A stretch of 11,594 nucleotides of DNA, from positions 1 through 11,594 of the forward strand of contig CAMLNT010000065.1 of assembly GCA_946481425.1 (NCBI GenBank), given 5' to 3'. Positions 1-6,627 of the stretch are shown here, in pieces; the stretch's first letter is position 1, and every line of letters starts with the position of its first letter. Source of the DNA: an uncultured Brevundimonas sp. (lineage in GTDB: Bacteria > Pseudomonadota > Alphaproteobacteria > Caulobacterales > Caulobacteraceae). A program made the position numbers and the translations under genes. Below the pieces are notes generated by a model, which did no database searches, had not been told where the DNA came from, and saw only the letters and a list, made by a program, of their open reading frames with translations.

Positions 1-952
1 GACCGGTCAGGCGGCCGAGAAGGGCGAAGGTCTCGATCCAGCCCGAGCCCTGGCCCTCGAAGGCCAGATCAGCGTCGAGCCCATCGAGCGAGCCGCCCTG
101 CCAGTCGCCGTCTGCCAGTTGCGCCTGCAGCCGGGCCTGAACCGGTCCCTGGAGCCTGCGGGCGGCCGTGTCCGGATAGAGCGCATCGAGCTGCGCCCGG
201 ACGACGCCCTCCGCGCCGGACAGGCCGACGAGGGTGGCCCGGTCGAGATGGGCGACGAGGGCGATGGAGGTCCGTTCGCCAACCGTGCGCACAGCCAGGC
301 CGCCCCGCTCGAGGTCGAGAGCGAAGTCGCCGTCGCGCAGGCGCGCCGCCGGCAGCCCCGCGGTCAGCCGGATCAGGCGGCCGTCCTCAAGCCGCGCGTC
401 GGCGAGCGCGACGAGCGGGCCGCCGGCCGTGGCCAGACGCAGCCGGGCGTCCTCGACCAGGATCAGCGGTCCGTCCCGATCCGGCGAAGGCGGCCGGCCT
501 GTGAACTCCTCGATGACGGGGTCCAGCGCCCCGAAGGACAGGCGCCCCTCCGCCAGGGTGGCGTGGACCTGCGGCCGGATCAGGCGGATGCGGGTCGGCT
601 GCACCGAGAAGCCGCCCGACCAGGGCATGCCGAGCCGGTAGTCCATCTCGACGCGGTCGACGATCAGGTCTGGATCTTCGGGATCGCCGGCGCGGATGGA
701 GGCGACAAGGCCGTCGAAATCGAACCGCTCGAAGCGAACTTCGGCCTGGACACCGCGCTCCTCCAGCCAGCCAACGAGCGCCTGGCGGGCCACCTCACGC
801 CGGGCTGCATATACCCCGAGCGACAGGGCAAAGATGAGCAAGAACAGCGCCCCGACCGTCACCAGCAGGCCGGTCAGCTGAGTCGCGCCACGGCTGAAGC
901 GTGAGCGTTTCAGCTTTCGGCGAGAGGGCCGTTTTGTATCGCCTTGGGTCAA
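1..952 (-). CDS. AsmA/YdbH-like membrane-anchored protein, N-terminal part (runs off left edge)
   Basis: The minus strand has an uninterrupted frame from about 952 to the window edge (317 codons). It starts with a very basic segment (KRPSRRKLKRSR), then one hydrophobic helix at about residues 27-44 (LLVTVGALFLLIFALSLGV), then a soluble region rich in short beta-type repeats (for example RIRLIRPQVHATLAEGRLSFGAL). This pattern, one N-terminal anchor followed by a long repetitive beta-rich periplasmic domain, fits the YdbH/AsmA-like proteins linked to phospholipid transport between inner and outer membranes. That link is family knowledge, and the assignment is an inference because the C-terminal signature domain is outside the window. 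No ATG is available: an in-frame TAG lies about 48 bases upstream, and TTG at 950-952 is the only plausible start before the helix. A GTG just before the helix would delete the basic segment. The ribosome site is weak. It is divergent from the M23 gene. Confidence 0.55.
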   Translation of the reverse strand, partial: MTQGDTKRPSRRKLKRSRFSRGATQLTGLLVTVGALFLLIFALSLGVYAARREVARQALVGWLEERGVQAEVRFERFDFDGLVASIRAGDPEDPDLIVDRVEMDYRLGMPWSGGFSVQPTRIRLIRPQVHATLAEGRLSFGALDPVIEEFTGRPPSPDRDGPLILVEDARLRLATAGGPLVALADARLEDGRLIRLTAGLPAARLRDGDFALDLERGGLAVRTVGERTSIALVAHLDRATLVGLSGAEGVVRAQLDALYPDTAARRLQGPVQARLQAQLADGDWQGGSLDGLDADLAFEGQGSGWIETFALLGRLTG

Positions 953-1287
953 ATCGGCCCGATTCCCGTTGGTCGCAACGCCTTCAAGCCCCTAACGCAC
1001 AAGGGAGCAAGACGGCGCCCGGTTTGCAGGAGGAGACCGCGACAACGTGTCCTAAGCGTCACTATAAGCCATTAATCTTATAGTGGCCGTGGGTGCGGCA
1101 TATTCGCCCGAGAGGCCGGCTTTGAAGCCGCCAATCGGCGCAAAGGCTAGCCTGGATTAGGATTCGCCTCGTGCGGGCCTGATCTTTCCTTGGGGAGCGT
1201 CTGCCGGTATTAGGCGCGAACCGTGATTTTGGGGCCCGGTTGTGGCCCGGTGTCGCTTGACGACGCCGCGAACCGAGTGGGGGGCCG
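953..1287. other. Divergent intergenic region (335 bases) before the M23 gene
   Basis: No credible gene is present. A 60-codon plus frame (901-1083) has no recognisable content and overlaps the start of the minus gene. The region holds an AT-rich inverted repeat (1060-1085), two GATTC sites (961-965 and 1161-1165, the GANTC sequence methylated by CcrM in Caulobacter), and an 8-base direct repeat GGCCCGGT at 1233-1240 and 1244-1251. Promoters for both flanking genes should lie here, but I could not place a convincing -35/-10 pair. Confidence 0.6.
1060..1085. promoter_or_regulatory. Perfect 9-bp inverted repeat, putative operator
   Basis: Arms CACTATAAG (1060-1068) and CTTATAGTG (1077-1085) are exact reverse complements around the 8-base spacer CCATTAAT. 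The site is strikingly AT-rich for this genome and lies between divergent genes, about 110 bases upstream of the AsmA-like start and about 200 bases upstream of the M23 start. Symmetry and position suggest a binding site for a dimeric regulator. It could instead form an RNA hairpin, but no U-tract follows on either strand, so a terminator is unlikely. The binding protein is unknown. Confidence 0.45.
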
Positions 1288-2649
1288 ATGGCTCAGTTCG
1301 ATCCGCGACGCCAACCTGTGCGCGTATCTCCGCACCTGTTTACTGTGTGTGCCGCCGTCGCGGTCGCCGCCCTGACGTGGCGGGTCTATCAACCCATGGA
1401 AGCCGCGGCCCAGACCGCCGGCATGACCCCGGCCCAGCTGGCCAGCCTCGAGGCGCGCGCCTTCGCCGACGCCTCGGCCCCGGACGGCCTGGAAACGCCT
1501 GAACTGATCCCCGTCGAAGTCCGCTCCGGCGAGACCCTGGCCCAGGCCGTGGCCCGCACCGGCATCGACGCCAACGAGGCCGCCGCCGTCGTGCGCAGCC
1601 TGTCGGAACGCAACTTCGACACCGTCAACATCCGCGCCGGCCTTCGCTTCGAGACCGCCGTGGCGCGTCCCCGCTCGGGCCGCGGCGCCGCCCGCCTCAT
1701 CGGCCTGACCCTGCGCACCGGCCCCGCGACCCAGCTGACGGTGACCCGCAACTTCGACGGCGCGCTGCGCGTGCGTGAACTGGCCGAGCAGGTCCATCAG
1801 GAGACGATGGTGGCCCAGGGCGAGATCCAGGGCTCGCTGCACCAGTCGGCGACCGCCATGGGCGCCAATTCGGCGGTCGTGGCCCGCATCGGCCAGATCT
1901 TCGCCCATCGCCTCGACTTCTCCCGCGACATTCGCGCGGGCGATCCCTTCACCCTGGTCTTCGACCGGACCGTGACCGAGAGCGGCGTGACCGTGGAGAC
2001 CGGCGAGCTGCAGTTCGCGGAAATCCGCGGCGTGCGCTTCTACCGCTTCCAGCCGGCCGGCTCGTCCCAGGCCCAGTACTTCGACGAAACGGGCCGCAAT
2101 GTCCGCCAGGGCATGATGCAGACGCCGGTCGACGGCGCGCGCATCTCCTCGAACTTCGGCATGCGCCGCCACCCGATCGCGGGCTACCAGCGCATGCACC
2201 AGGGTATCGACTTCGCGGTAGGCTACGGCACGCCGGTGGTCTCTGCCGCCGACGGCGTGGTCGTCGAGGCCCGCCGCTGGGGCGGCTATGGCAACTGGGT
2301 CCGCATCCGGCACTCGAACGGGCTCGAGACCGGCTACGCCCACCTGTCGCGCTACGCCTCCGGCCTCCGCGCCGGCCAGCGGGTCAGCCAGGGCCAGGTC
2401 ATCGGCTATGTCGGCTCGACCGGCGCCTCGACCGGCCCGCACCTGCACTACGAAGTGTGGCGCAACGGCCAGCGCATCAATCCGCGCGGCATCTCGATGC
2501 CCCAGGGCACCATCCTTGCCGGCGCCGATCTCGCCGCCTTCCAGGCCCAGCGCGCCCGCATCGACGCCATGATCGCCGAACGCGCCCGCGGCGCCGAAGC
2601 CGTCCAGACCGCCGACGCCGGCGCCGGCCTGCGTCCGGCCCAGGGCTAA
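1288..2649 (+). CDS. M23 family peptidoglycan DD-metalloendopeptidase, MepM-like
   Basis: A zinc endopeptidase expected to cut peptide cross-links of peptidoglycan in the periplasm during growth or division. The 453-residue protein has an N-terminal membrane anchor (about 16-32), a LysM/OapA-like segment (about 75-125, starting PVEVRSGETLAQAV), a middle domain like the Csd3/MepM second domain (about 130-260), and a C-terminal LytM domain (about 290-400). All catalytic residues are visible: zinc ligands H304 and D308 in MHQGID and H387 in PHLHYE, with catalytic H352 (YAHLSR) and H385. It should therefore be active, unlike degenerate EnvC/NlpD-type LytM regulators. Length and domain order match E. 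coli MepM (about 440 residues). Caulobacter has several LytM factors, and I cannot say which this matches. The ATG at 1288 follows a strong purine-rich ribosome site (GAGTGGGGGG, 1275-1284). It ends with an Ala/Gly/Arg-rich tail and is convergent with the methyltransferase. Confidence 0.93.
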   Translation: MAQFDPRRQPVRVSPHLFTVCAAVAVAALTWRVYQPMEAAAQTAGMTPAQLASLEARAFADASAPDGLETPELIPVEVRSGETLAQAVARTGIDANEAAAVVRSLSERNFDTVNIRAGLRFETAVARPRSGRGAARLIGLTLRTGPATQLTVTRNFDGALRVRELAEQVHQETMVAQGEIQGSLHQSATAMGANSAVVARIGQIFAHRLDFSRDIRAGDPFTLVFDRTVTESGVTVETGELQFAEIRGVRFYRFQPAGSSQAQYFDETGRNVRQGMMQTPVDGARISSNFGMRRHPIAGYQRMHQGIDFAVGYGTPVVSAADGVVVEARRWGGYGNWVRIRHSNGLETGYAHLSRYASGLRAGQRVSQGQVIGYVGSTGASTGPHLHYEVWRNGQRINPRGISMPQGTILAGADLAAFQAQRARIDAMIAERARGAEAVQTADAGAGLRPAQG

Positions 2650-2666
2650 GCCTCAGGGGCCTGGCG

Positions 2667-3797
2667 TCAGGCGGCCTTCGCTGCCGCTCCGGCAAGCAGC
2701 GACTTCAGCAGACCGTCCGACAGGGCGCGGACCACGGGCACGGCCACGCCGTCGCCCGCGAGCTTGAGCCCGGCGGTGGTCGAGCCCGGCAGGCGGTAAT
2801 CGTCCCCGACCCCCATCAGCCTGAGCGCTTCGCGCGGAGTCAGGAGTCGTGCGCGGACCCGACCCTCTTCGGCCACAACCAGATACTGGCGAGACGACCC
2901 GCCGGCTGGCGTGCGCAGGCACCCTGCCACGCCGTCGAAGCGCACCTCGATCCGCTGGACCTTCCGGCCCCGCTCGAGCCGCACGCGCCGGAAGGCGGCG
3001 CCGACCCGGCGCTGGCCCGAGATGACGGCGGAGTCCAGCCTCTGGAGATGGAGCGGGCTCATCTGGGCGAGCAGGGCGCCGACCCGGTCATCGTCGAACC
3101 ATTCAACGCAGGCGTCGGGCTCGAGCAGCGATCCGAGGTCGGTATTGCGCGCCGTCGGGGCCTCGAGGCGCCACCAACGCCAGGCCGCGCGGGTCGCATC
3201 GGACAGGCCGGCATGAGCGTCCACCACGCCGCGCGAATGGAACGGGCCGGACGGAGCGGCCTGCCCCAGGGCCGGCTCGCGCGTCGCCACCACGAACAGG
3301 CGCGGCCGCGACTGCGGCAGCCAGTGGACGGCGTCCATCTCCAGCGCCCCGAAGGTCCAGCCGGCGCCGGCCAGCAGATCGCAGAGCTGGCGGAAGTCCG
3401 CGCCGCCGTTTGAGGTCAGCAGACCGACGACGTTCTCGATGACGACGAGCCGCGGCGCCCGACCCTCGGCGTCGAGTTGCTCCATCAGCCGCCAGAAACC
3501 CCAGAAGGCCCCCGAGCGCCGGGCCGACAGGCCTTTGCGGGCGCCGGCAAGCGACAGGTCCTGGCATGGCGACGAAGCCCAGGCGAGGTCTGGTCGCCCC
3601 GCCGGCAGGTCGGCCGCGTTCAGCGTCCAGATGTCGGCTAGCCGCAGATGGTCGTCGCCGAAATTGGCGGCATAGGCCCGCGCCTTCATGGGATCGATGT
3701 CGTTGGCAAAGGTCGTCGTCCAGCCGTCAAGGCCCAGCCGGGCCAGGCCGCCGCCCGCGAAGAACTCCAGAACCGTCGGCCGCTCGCCCGTCTTCAT
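2667..3797 (-). CDS. C5-cytosine DNA methyltransferase, apparently solitary
   Basis: Transfers a methyl group from S-adenosylmethionine to C5 of cytosine in DNA. The 376-residue protein shows the classical motif order: I FFAGGGLARLGL (12-23), IV SSPCQDLSLAG with catalytic C78, VI ENVVG (121-125), VIII QSRPRLFVVA (162-171), IX RLLTPREALRLMGV (317-330), X GDGVAVPVVRAL (348-359). The target-recognition region lies at about 180-310 and contains TPAGGSSRQYL (296-306). All catalytic motifs are intact, so activity is expected; the target sequence cannot be read from the protein. The start is effectively forced: TAA lies 12 bases upstream and the next Met is residue 37. The purine run CAGGGG directly abuts the ATG, an unusually short spacing. 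No restriction endonuclease, Vsr or second methyltransferase is visible beside it; the neighbours are envelope genes, and only 17 bases separate its stop from the convergent M23 stop. An epigenetic or protective role is inference. Confidence 0.93.
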   Translation of the reverse strand: MKTGERPTVLEFFAGGGLARLGLDGWTTTFANDIDPMKARAYAANFGDDHLRLADIWTLNAADLPAGRPDLAWASSPCQDLSLAGARKGLSARRSGAFWGFWRLMEQLDAEGRAPRLVVIENVVGLLTSNGGADFRQLCDLLAGAGWTFGALEMDAVHWLPQSRPRLFVVATREPALGQAAPSGPFHSRGVVDAHAGLSDATRAAWRWWRLEAPTARNTDLGSLLEPDACVEWFDDDRVGALLAQMSPLHLQRLDSAVISGQRRVGAAFRRVRLERGRKVQRIEVRFDGVAGCLRTPAGGSSRQYLVVAEEGRVRARLLTPREALRLMGVGDDYRLPGSTTAGLKLAGDGVAVPVVRALSDGLLKSLLAGAAAKAA

Positions 3798-3875
3798 CCC
3801 CTGACGTTATCCGACTCGCCTTGACGGGACAGCCCGGCGGGTTGCGAATGCGCCCAGACATTCGGGAGACCTGTC

Positions 3876-4361
3876 ATGCGCGTGATCGCCACCCTGGTTC
3901 CGGCCCTCGCCGCCCTGTCGCTGGCCGCCTGCGAACAACAGACGACGGTCGAGGCGGGCGCCCCGCCCCCGGGCGAACCGTCGGAGCCGGCCACGCCGGC
4001 CATGAGCCTGGGCGGCGTCGACCTGGAAGGCGACATCAGCCTCGTCGGCACGGAGCCTTTCTGGGGGGTCCAGTTCACGACCGGCCGCGTCGCCTACTCC
4101 GGCGTGGACCGCCCTGAGCAGACCGCGGAGCGCCCCGAGCCGGCCATCCAGGGCACGGTGGCGACCTGGACGATGACGACGGACGCCGGCAACCCGCTGG
4201 TCGTCACGGTGATGGAGACCGAGTGCTCGGACGGCATGAGCGACCGGACCTATCCACTCACGGCGCAGGTCGTCATCGGCGAGGAGACCCTGAACGGTTG
4301 CGGCGCCTCCACGGCGTGGATGCAATCGACCGGCGAGGACGGCCAGCCCCGCGAAGGCTAG
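3876..4361 (+). CDS. Small lipoprotein with GTEPFW motif (COG3650-like), function unknown
   Basis: A 161-residue exported lipoprotein. The N-terminus is a signal peptide (residues 1-18) with lipobox LAAC, making C19 the lipidated cysteine; residues 20-21 are E-Q, so an outer-membrane destination is plausible. A Pro/Ala/Glu-rich linker (about 25-42) precedes a compact domain with GTEPFWGVQF (58-67) and ECSDGMSDRTYP (116-127), then GC at 141-142. C117 and C142 could form a disulfide. These motifs recur in small envelope proteins I associate with COG3650; no biochemical function is known to me. The ATG at 3876 has a good ribosome site (GGGAG, 3863-3867). The gene stands alone on its strand, divergent from the methyltransferase. 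Its TAG stop (4359-4361) overlaps the opposite-strand TAG of the CoA-lyase gene (4358-4360) within one CTAG. Confidence 0.85.
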   Translation: MRVIATLVPALAALSLAACEQQTTVEAGAPPPGEPSEPATPAMSLGGVDLEGDISLVGTEPFWGVQFTTGRVAYSGVDRPEQTAERPEPAIQGTVATWTMTTDAGNPLVVTVMETECSDGMSDRTYPLTAQVVIGEETLNGCGASTAWMQSTGEDGQPREG

Positions 4362-5179
4362 CGCCGGGCCAGGATCCGACGCGCCTTTTGCAGATGCAGG
4401 CGTTCGATCATCTCGCCGTCGATGCGGAGCACCCCGGCGTCCTCGGCGCCGGGTTCGGCATAGGCAGAGACCACCGCCTCGGCCCAGGCGATCTCGCTCG
4501 CGTCGGGGGAAAAGGCGCTGTTGGCCGGCGCGATCTGGGACGGATGAATGAGCGTCTTGCCGTGGAAGCCGAAGTCGCGGCCCTGGCGGCATTCGGCCTC
4601 GAAGCCGGCCGCATCCTGGAAGGCGTTGTAGACCCCGTCGAGCGCGATCAGGCCCCGGTGTCGGGCGGTCGTGACGATCAGGCTCATGGCCAGGTGCAGC
4701 GGCTGGCGCCCGGGCCCCGGCCGCGCGGCCATCTCGGCGGCCAGATCATTCTGGCCGAGGATCAGAGCGGACAGGCCCGGCTCGGCGGCGATGGCGGCCA
4801 GATCGATCACGCCTGACAGGGTCTCGATCATGGCCCACACCGGCAGGCCCCGCGCGGTCGCCCAGCGGACCTCGGCGGCGGAGCCAGCCTTGGGAAGCAC
4901 CAGAGCCAGGGCGGTCGATCCCTCCAGCGCCTGCAGATCGGCCGCGCCCCAGGGCGTATCGGCGCCGTTGATCCGGACGGCGGCGCGCCCCCCGAAGCCC
5001 GGCAGGGCCGCCACGGCCATGGCCCGCGCCCGCTCCTTGTCCGCAGGACCGACGGCGTCCTCGAGGTCGATGACCACGGCGTCGCAATCCAGGCCTCGCG
5101 CCTTTTCAAGCGCCCGCGCATTGGTGGCCGGCACGAACAGGACTGAGCGGGGCTCCGGGTTCGTAGACTCTGGCGTCAT
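4358..5179 (-). CDS. HpcH/HpaI aldolase / CitE-like CoA-ester lyase
   Basis: A 273-residue TIM-barrel enzyme of the CitE/CLYBL/malyl-CoA lyase family, which make or break C-C or thioester bonds of CoA esters such as malyl-, citryl- or citramalyl-CoA using Mg2+. Family motifs appear in order: RSVLFVPATN (11-20), DAVVIDLEDAV (33-43), VRING with R69, LPKAGS (95-100), MIETLSGV with E119, LGQNDLA with D145, and GKTLIHPSQ (207-215). E119 and D145 are the expected metal ligands, so the active site looks complete. The substrate cannot be decided. The frame is open upstream to 5626, but that part is antisense-type readthrough across thpR in another frame; ATG 5179 is chosen because it overlaps the thpR stop as ATGA (5176-5179) and directly precedes the conserved N-terminus. 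Translational coupling to thpR is likely. It is too short for the C-terminal extension of true malyl-CoA lyases. Confidence 0.9.
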   Translation of the reverse strand: MTPESTNPEPRSVLFVPATNARALEKARGLDCDAVVIDLEDAVGPADKERARAMAVAALPGFGGRAAVRINGADTPWGAADLQALEGSTALALVLPKAGSAAEVRWATARGLPVWAMIETLSGVIDLAAIAAEPGLSALILGQNDLAAEMAARPGPGRQPLHLAMSLIVTTARHRGLIALDGVYNAFQDAAGFEAECRQGRDFGFHGKTLIHPSQIAPANSAFSPDASEIAWAEAVVSAYAEPGAEDAGVLRIDGEMIERLHLQKARRILARR

Positions 5180-5712
5180 CCGATCAGGTACTCGCGTTCC
5201 AGCGTGTAGGTCGAGCCGCCGTGGCCGAGGCGGCTGGAATAGAGGCCGAACCGGTCGACACGGAAGGGTTCGAAGGTCTTGAGGTTGTGCGCCCGCAGCC
5301 ACGCCGCCACGCGGTCGGACGGCGAGCCTCTGAGATAGGCCAGGGTGACGTGCGGCCTGTAGGTCCGGGTGGACGGCTCCAGCCCGGCGCGGCGCGCGGC
5401 CGACTCGCAACGCCCCTGCAGGATCGTCAGGCGCTCGTGCGGCTCCACCCCGGCCCAGACGGCGTCGGACATATGCGCCTCGCCGAACTCGCCCACGCCC
5501 TTGAGAACGATGTCGAAGGCCGGGCTGGTGACCCGCGAGAGTTCGGCGTCCAGGTCGTCGGCGCGCCGCTCGTCGATCTCCCCGAAGAAGCGCAGGGTGA
5601 TGTGCAGCGCCTCGAGCGGCCGCCATTTCGCACGCGGCAAGCCGGTCTGGAGCCGAGCCAGGTCGCGGCTGACGGGCTCCGGCACCTCGATGGCGGCGAA
5701 CAGGCGGATCAT
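5176..5712 (-). CDS. thpR: RNA 2',3'-cyclic phosphodiesterase (2H family, ThpR/LigT)
   Basis: A 178-residue enzyme of the 2H phosphoesterase superfamily; characterised members open RNA 2',3'-cyclic phosphates and, in vitro, act as 2'-5' RNA ligases. Both signature H-x-T-L motifs are present: HITL with H37 and HVTL with H121, the two catalytic histidines. The N-terminus MIRLFAAIEVP and the length are typical. It is the first gene of a two-gene operon with the CoA-lyase gene, which starts inside its stop codon. There is no clear ribosome site upstream of ATG 5712. A sequence resembling the Caulobacter -10 element (GCTATGAC, 5726-5719 on the minus strand) ends only 6 bases before the ATG, so a leaderless mRNA is possible; that is an inference. 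It is divergent from the BI-1 gene. Confidence 0.93.
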   Translation of the reverse strand: MIRLFAAIEVPEPVSRDLARLQTGLPRAKWRPLEALHITLRFFGEIDERRADDLDAELSRVTSPAFDIVLKGVGEFGEAHMSDAVWAGVEPHERLTILQGRCESAARRAGLEPSTRTYRPHVTLAYLRGSPSDRVAAWLRAHNLKTFEPFRVDRFGLYSSRLGHGGSTYTLEREYLIG

Positions 5713-5757
5713 GGACCGGTCATAGCAGAGGTTCGCGCGCCTAATGTCCGGTTTTCC

Positions 5758-5786
5758 TTGCGTACGGGACGGGCGGCCCCGATATT
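5758..5786 (+). promoter_or_regulatory. Possible promoter of the Bax inhibitor-1 gene
   Basis: TTGCGT (5758-5763) and GATATT (5781-5786) are separated by 17 bases and lie about 43 bases upstream of the BI-1 ATG, in the only gap where its promoter can be. The match to housekeeping consensus is moderate. Confidence 0.3.
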
Positions 5787-5795
5787 CTCCGCATC

Positions 5796-5812
5796 AGCCC
5801 CGAGGGGCTTTT
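5796..5812 (+). promoter_or_regulatory. Leader hairpin with T-run just before the BI-1 ribosome site
   Basis: AGCCC (5796-5800) and GGGCT (5805-5809) can pair around loop CGAG and are followed by TTTT (5809-5812), immediately before the GGAG ribosome site (5813-5816). It resembles a short intrinsic terminator or translation-control hairpin in the leader. The stem is only 5 bp, so the signal is weak. Confidence 0.25.
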
Positions 5813-5828
5813 GGAGACAGAGTTCGCG

Positions 5829-6572
5829 ATGAGCGATTTCCAGAATCGAACGACCATTCCCGCCGGCCGCGCCGACATGGCCGTCGATGCGGGCCTGCGC
5901 AGCTTCATGCTGGGCGTCTACAACAAGCTGGCCCTCGGGCTCGCCGTCGCCGGCGGCCTGGCCTGGACGGTCGGCAATGTGCCGGCGGTCCAGCAGCTGT
6001 TCTACGGAACCGGCCCGGCCGGTGAGTTCGTCATGACCCCGCTGGGCTGGATCGCCCAGTTCGCGCCGCTGGTCCTGATCTTCGGCTCGATGTTCCTGAT
6101 GAAGCGCCCGAGCCCGGTGATGACCAACCTGCTCTACTGGGCGGTGGTGGCGACCATGGGCGTGTCCCTTGGCTGGATTTTCCTCGTCTATACGGGCGCC
6201 AGCGTGGCCACGACCTTCTTCGTGACCGCGGCGGCCTTCGGCGGCCTGAGCCTCTACGGCTATACGACCAAGCGCGACCTCGGACCGATCGGCAGCTTCC
6301 TGATCATGGGCGTGATCGGCCTGGTGATCGCCTCGCTGGTCAACATGTTCCTGCAGTCGGAGATGATCTACTGGATCATCACCTACGCGGGTGTGCTGCT
6401 GTTCTCGGGTCTGATCGCCTATGACACCCAGCGCCTCAAGCTGACCTACTATCACCTGGGCGGCGACCAGGCGGCCATGAGCGTTGCCACCAGCTTCGGC
6501 GCCCTGAACCTGTTTATCTCGTTCGTGAACCTGTTCCTGTTCCTGCTGCGCATCTTCGGCAGCCGCGAATAG
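5829..6572 (+). CDS. Bax inhibitor-1 / YccA family integral membrane protein
   Basis: A 247-residue polytopic inner-membrane protein of the BI-1 (TMBIM) family. Bacterial members include E. coli YccA, a modulator of FtsH proteolysis, and B. subtilis YetJ, a pH-sensitive calcium leak channel; which role applies here is unknown. Seven hydrophobic segments can be placed at about 26-48, 72-91, 100-121, 124-145, 154-174, 179-198 and 221-242. The family signature near the sixth segment, LIAYDTQRLK, carries D199, matching the conserved acidic pair region of the pore. An upstream in-frame TTG (5811) is possible, but ATG 5829 is preferred because GGAGACAGAG (5813-5822) is a suitable ribosome site and MSDFQNR resembles usual family starts. 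The gene is monocistronic: it has its own leader and is followed by a strong hairpin at 6596-6625. Confidence 0.93.
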   Translation: MSDFQNRTTIPAGRADMAVDAGLRSFMLGVYNKLALGLAVAGGLAWTVGNVPAVQQLFYGTGPAGEFVMTPLGWIAQFAPLVLIFGSMFLMKRPSPVMTNLLYWAVVATMGVSLGWIFLVYTGASVATTFFVTAAAFGGLSLYGYTTKRDLGPIGSFLIMGVIGLVIASLVNMFLQSEMIYWIITYAGVLLFSGLIAYDTQRLKLTYYHLGGDQAAMSVATSFGALNLFISFVNLFLFLLRIFGSRE

Positions 6573-6595
6573 GGCCTGAGGGTTCGCCAGACTTC

Positions 6596-6625
6596 GAAGG
6601 GCCCCGGAGCGATCCGGGGCCCTTC
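6596..6625. terminator. Strong (bidirectional) hairpin between convergent BI-1 and DUF2794 genes
   Basis: A perfect 13-bp stem, GAAGGGCCCCGGA (6596-6608) and TCCGGGGCCCTTC (6613-6625), encloses loop GCGA. It sits between the stop of BI-1 (6572) and the stop of the convergent DUF2794 gene (6628). No clean T-tract follows on either strand, so it is either a weak-tailed intrinsic terminator serving both genes or a 3' end stabiliser. Stem quality and position make a 3'-end role very likely. Confidence 0.75.
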
Positions 6626-6627
6626 TG

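Noticed and set aside
119..904. 261-codon plus-strand frame at the left end
   Set aside because: Composition is antisense-like; the minus strand gives a coherent membrane-anchored protein in a single frame to the window edge.
1071..1085. CtrA-type site (TTAA-N7-TTAA)
   Set aside because: Only one TTAA half is present; the second half is missing at the required spacing.
1257..1262. TTGACG as a -35 element of the M23 gene
   Set aside because: It is a good hexamer, but the matching -10 position falls in the G-rich ribosome site just before the start codon.
1210..2448. 412-codon minus-strand frame opposite the M23 gene
   Set aside because: Its product is low-complexity Ala/Gly/His/Asp-rich, typical of antisense frames in GC-rich DNA, while the plus strand encodes a complete M23 enzyme.
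2457..3413. 318-codon plus-strand frame across the methyltransferase
   Set aside because: It overlaps the end of the M23 gene and lies antisense to a protein with all m5C-methyltransferase motifs; no recognisable domain.
5180..5626. N-terminal extension of the CoA-lyase frame
   Set aside because: The extension is an out-of-frame reading of thpR; the true start at 5179 precedes the conserved domain and overlaps the thpR stop.
5709..6455. 248-codon minus-strand frame opposite BI-1
   Set aside because: His/Gln/Glu/Arg-rich antisense product; the plus strand is a clear seven-helix membrane protein.
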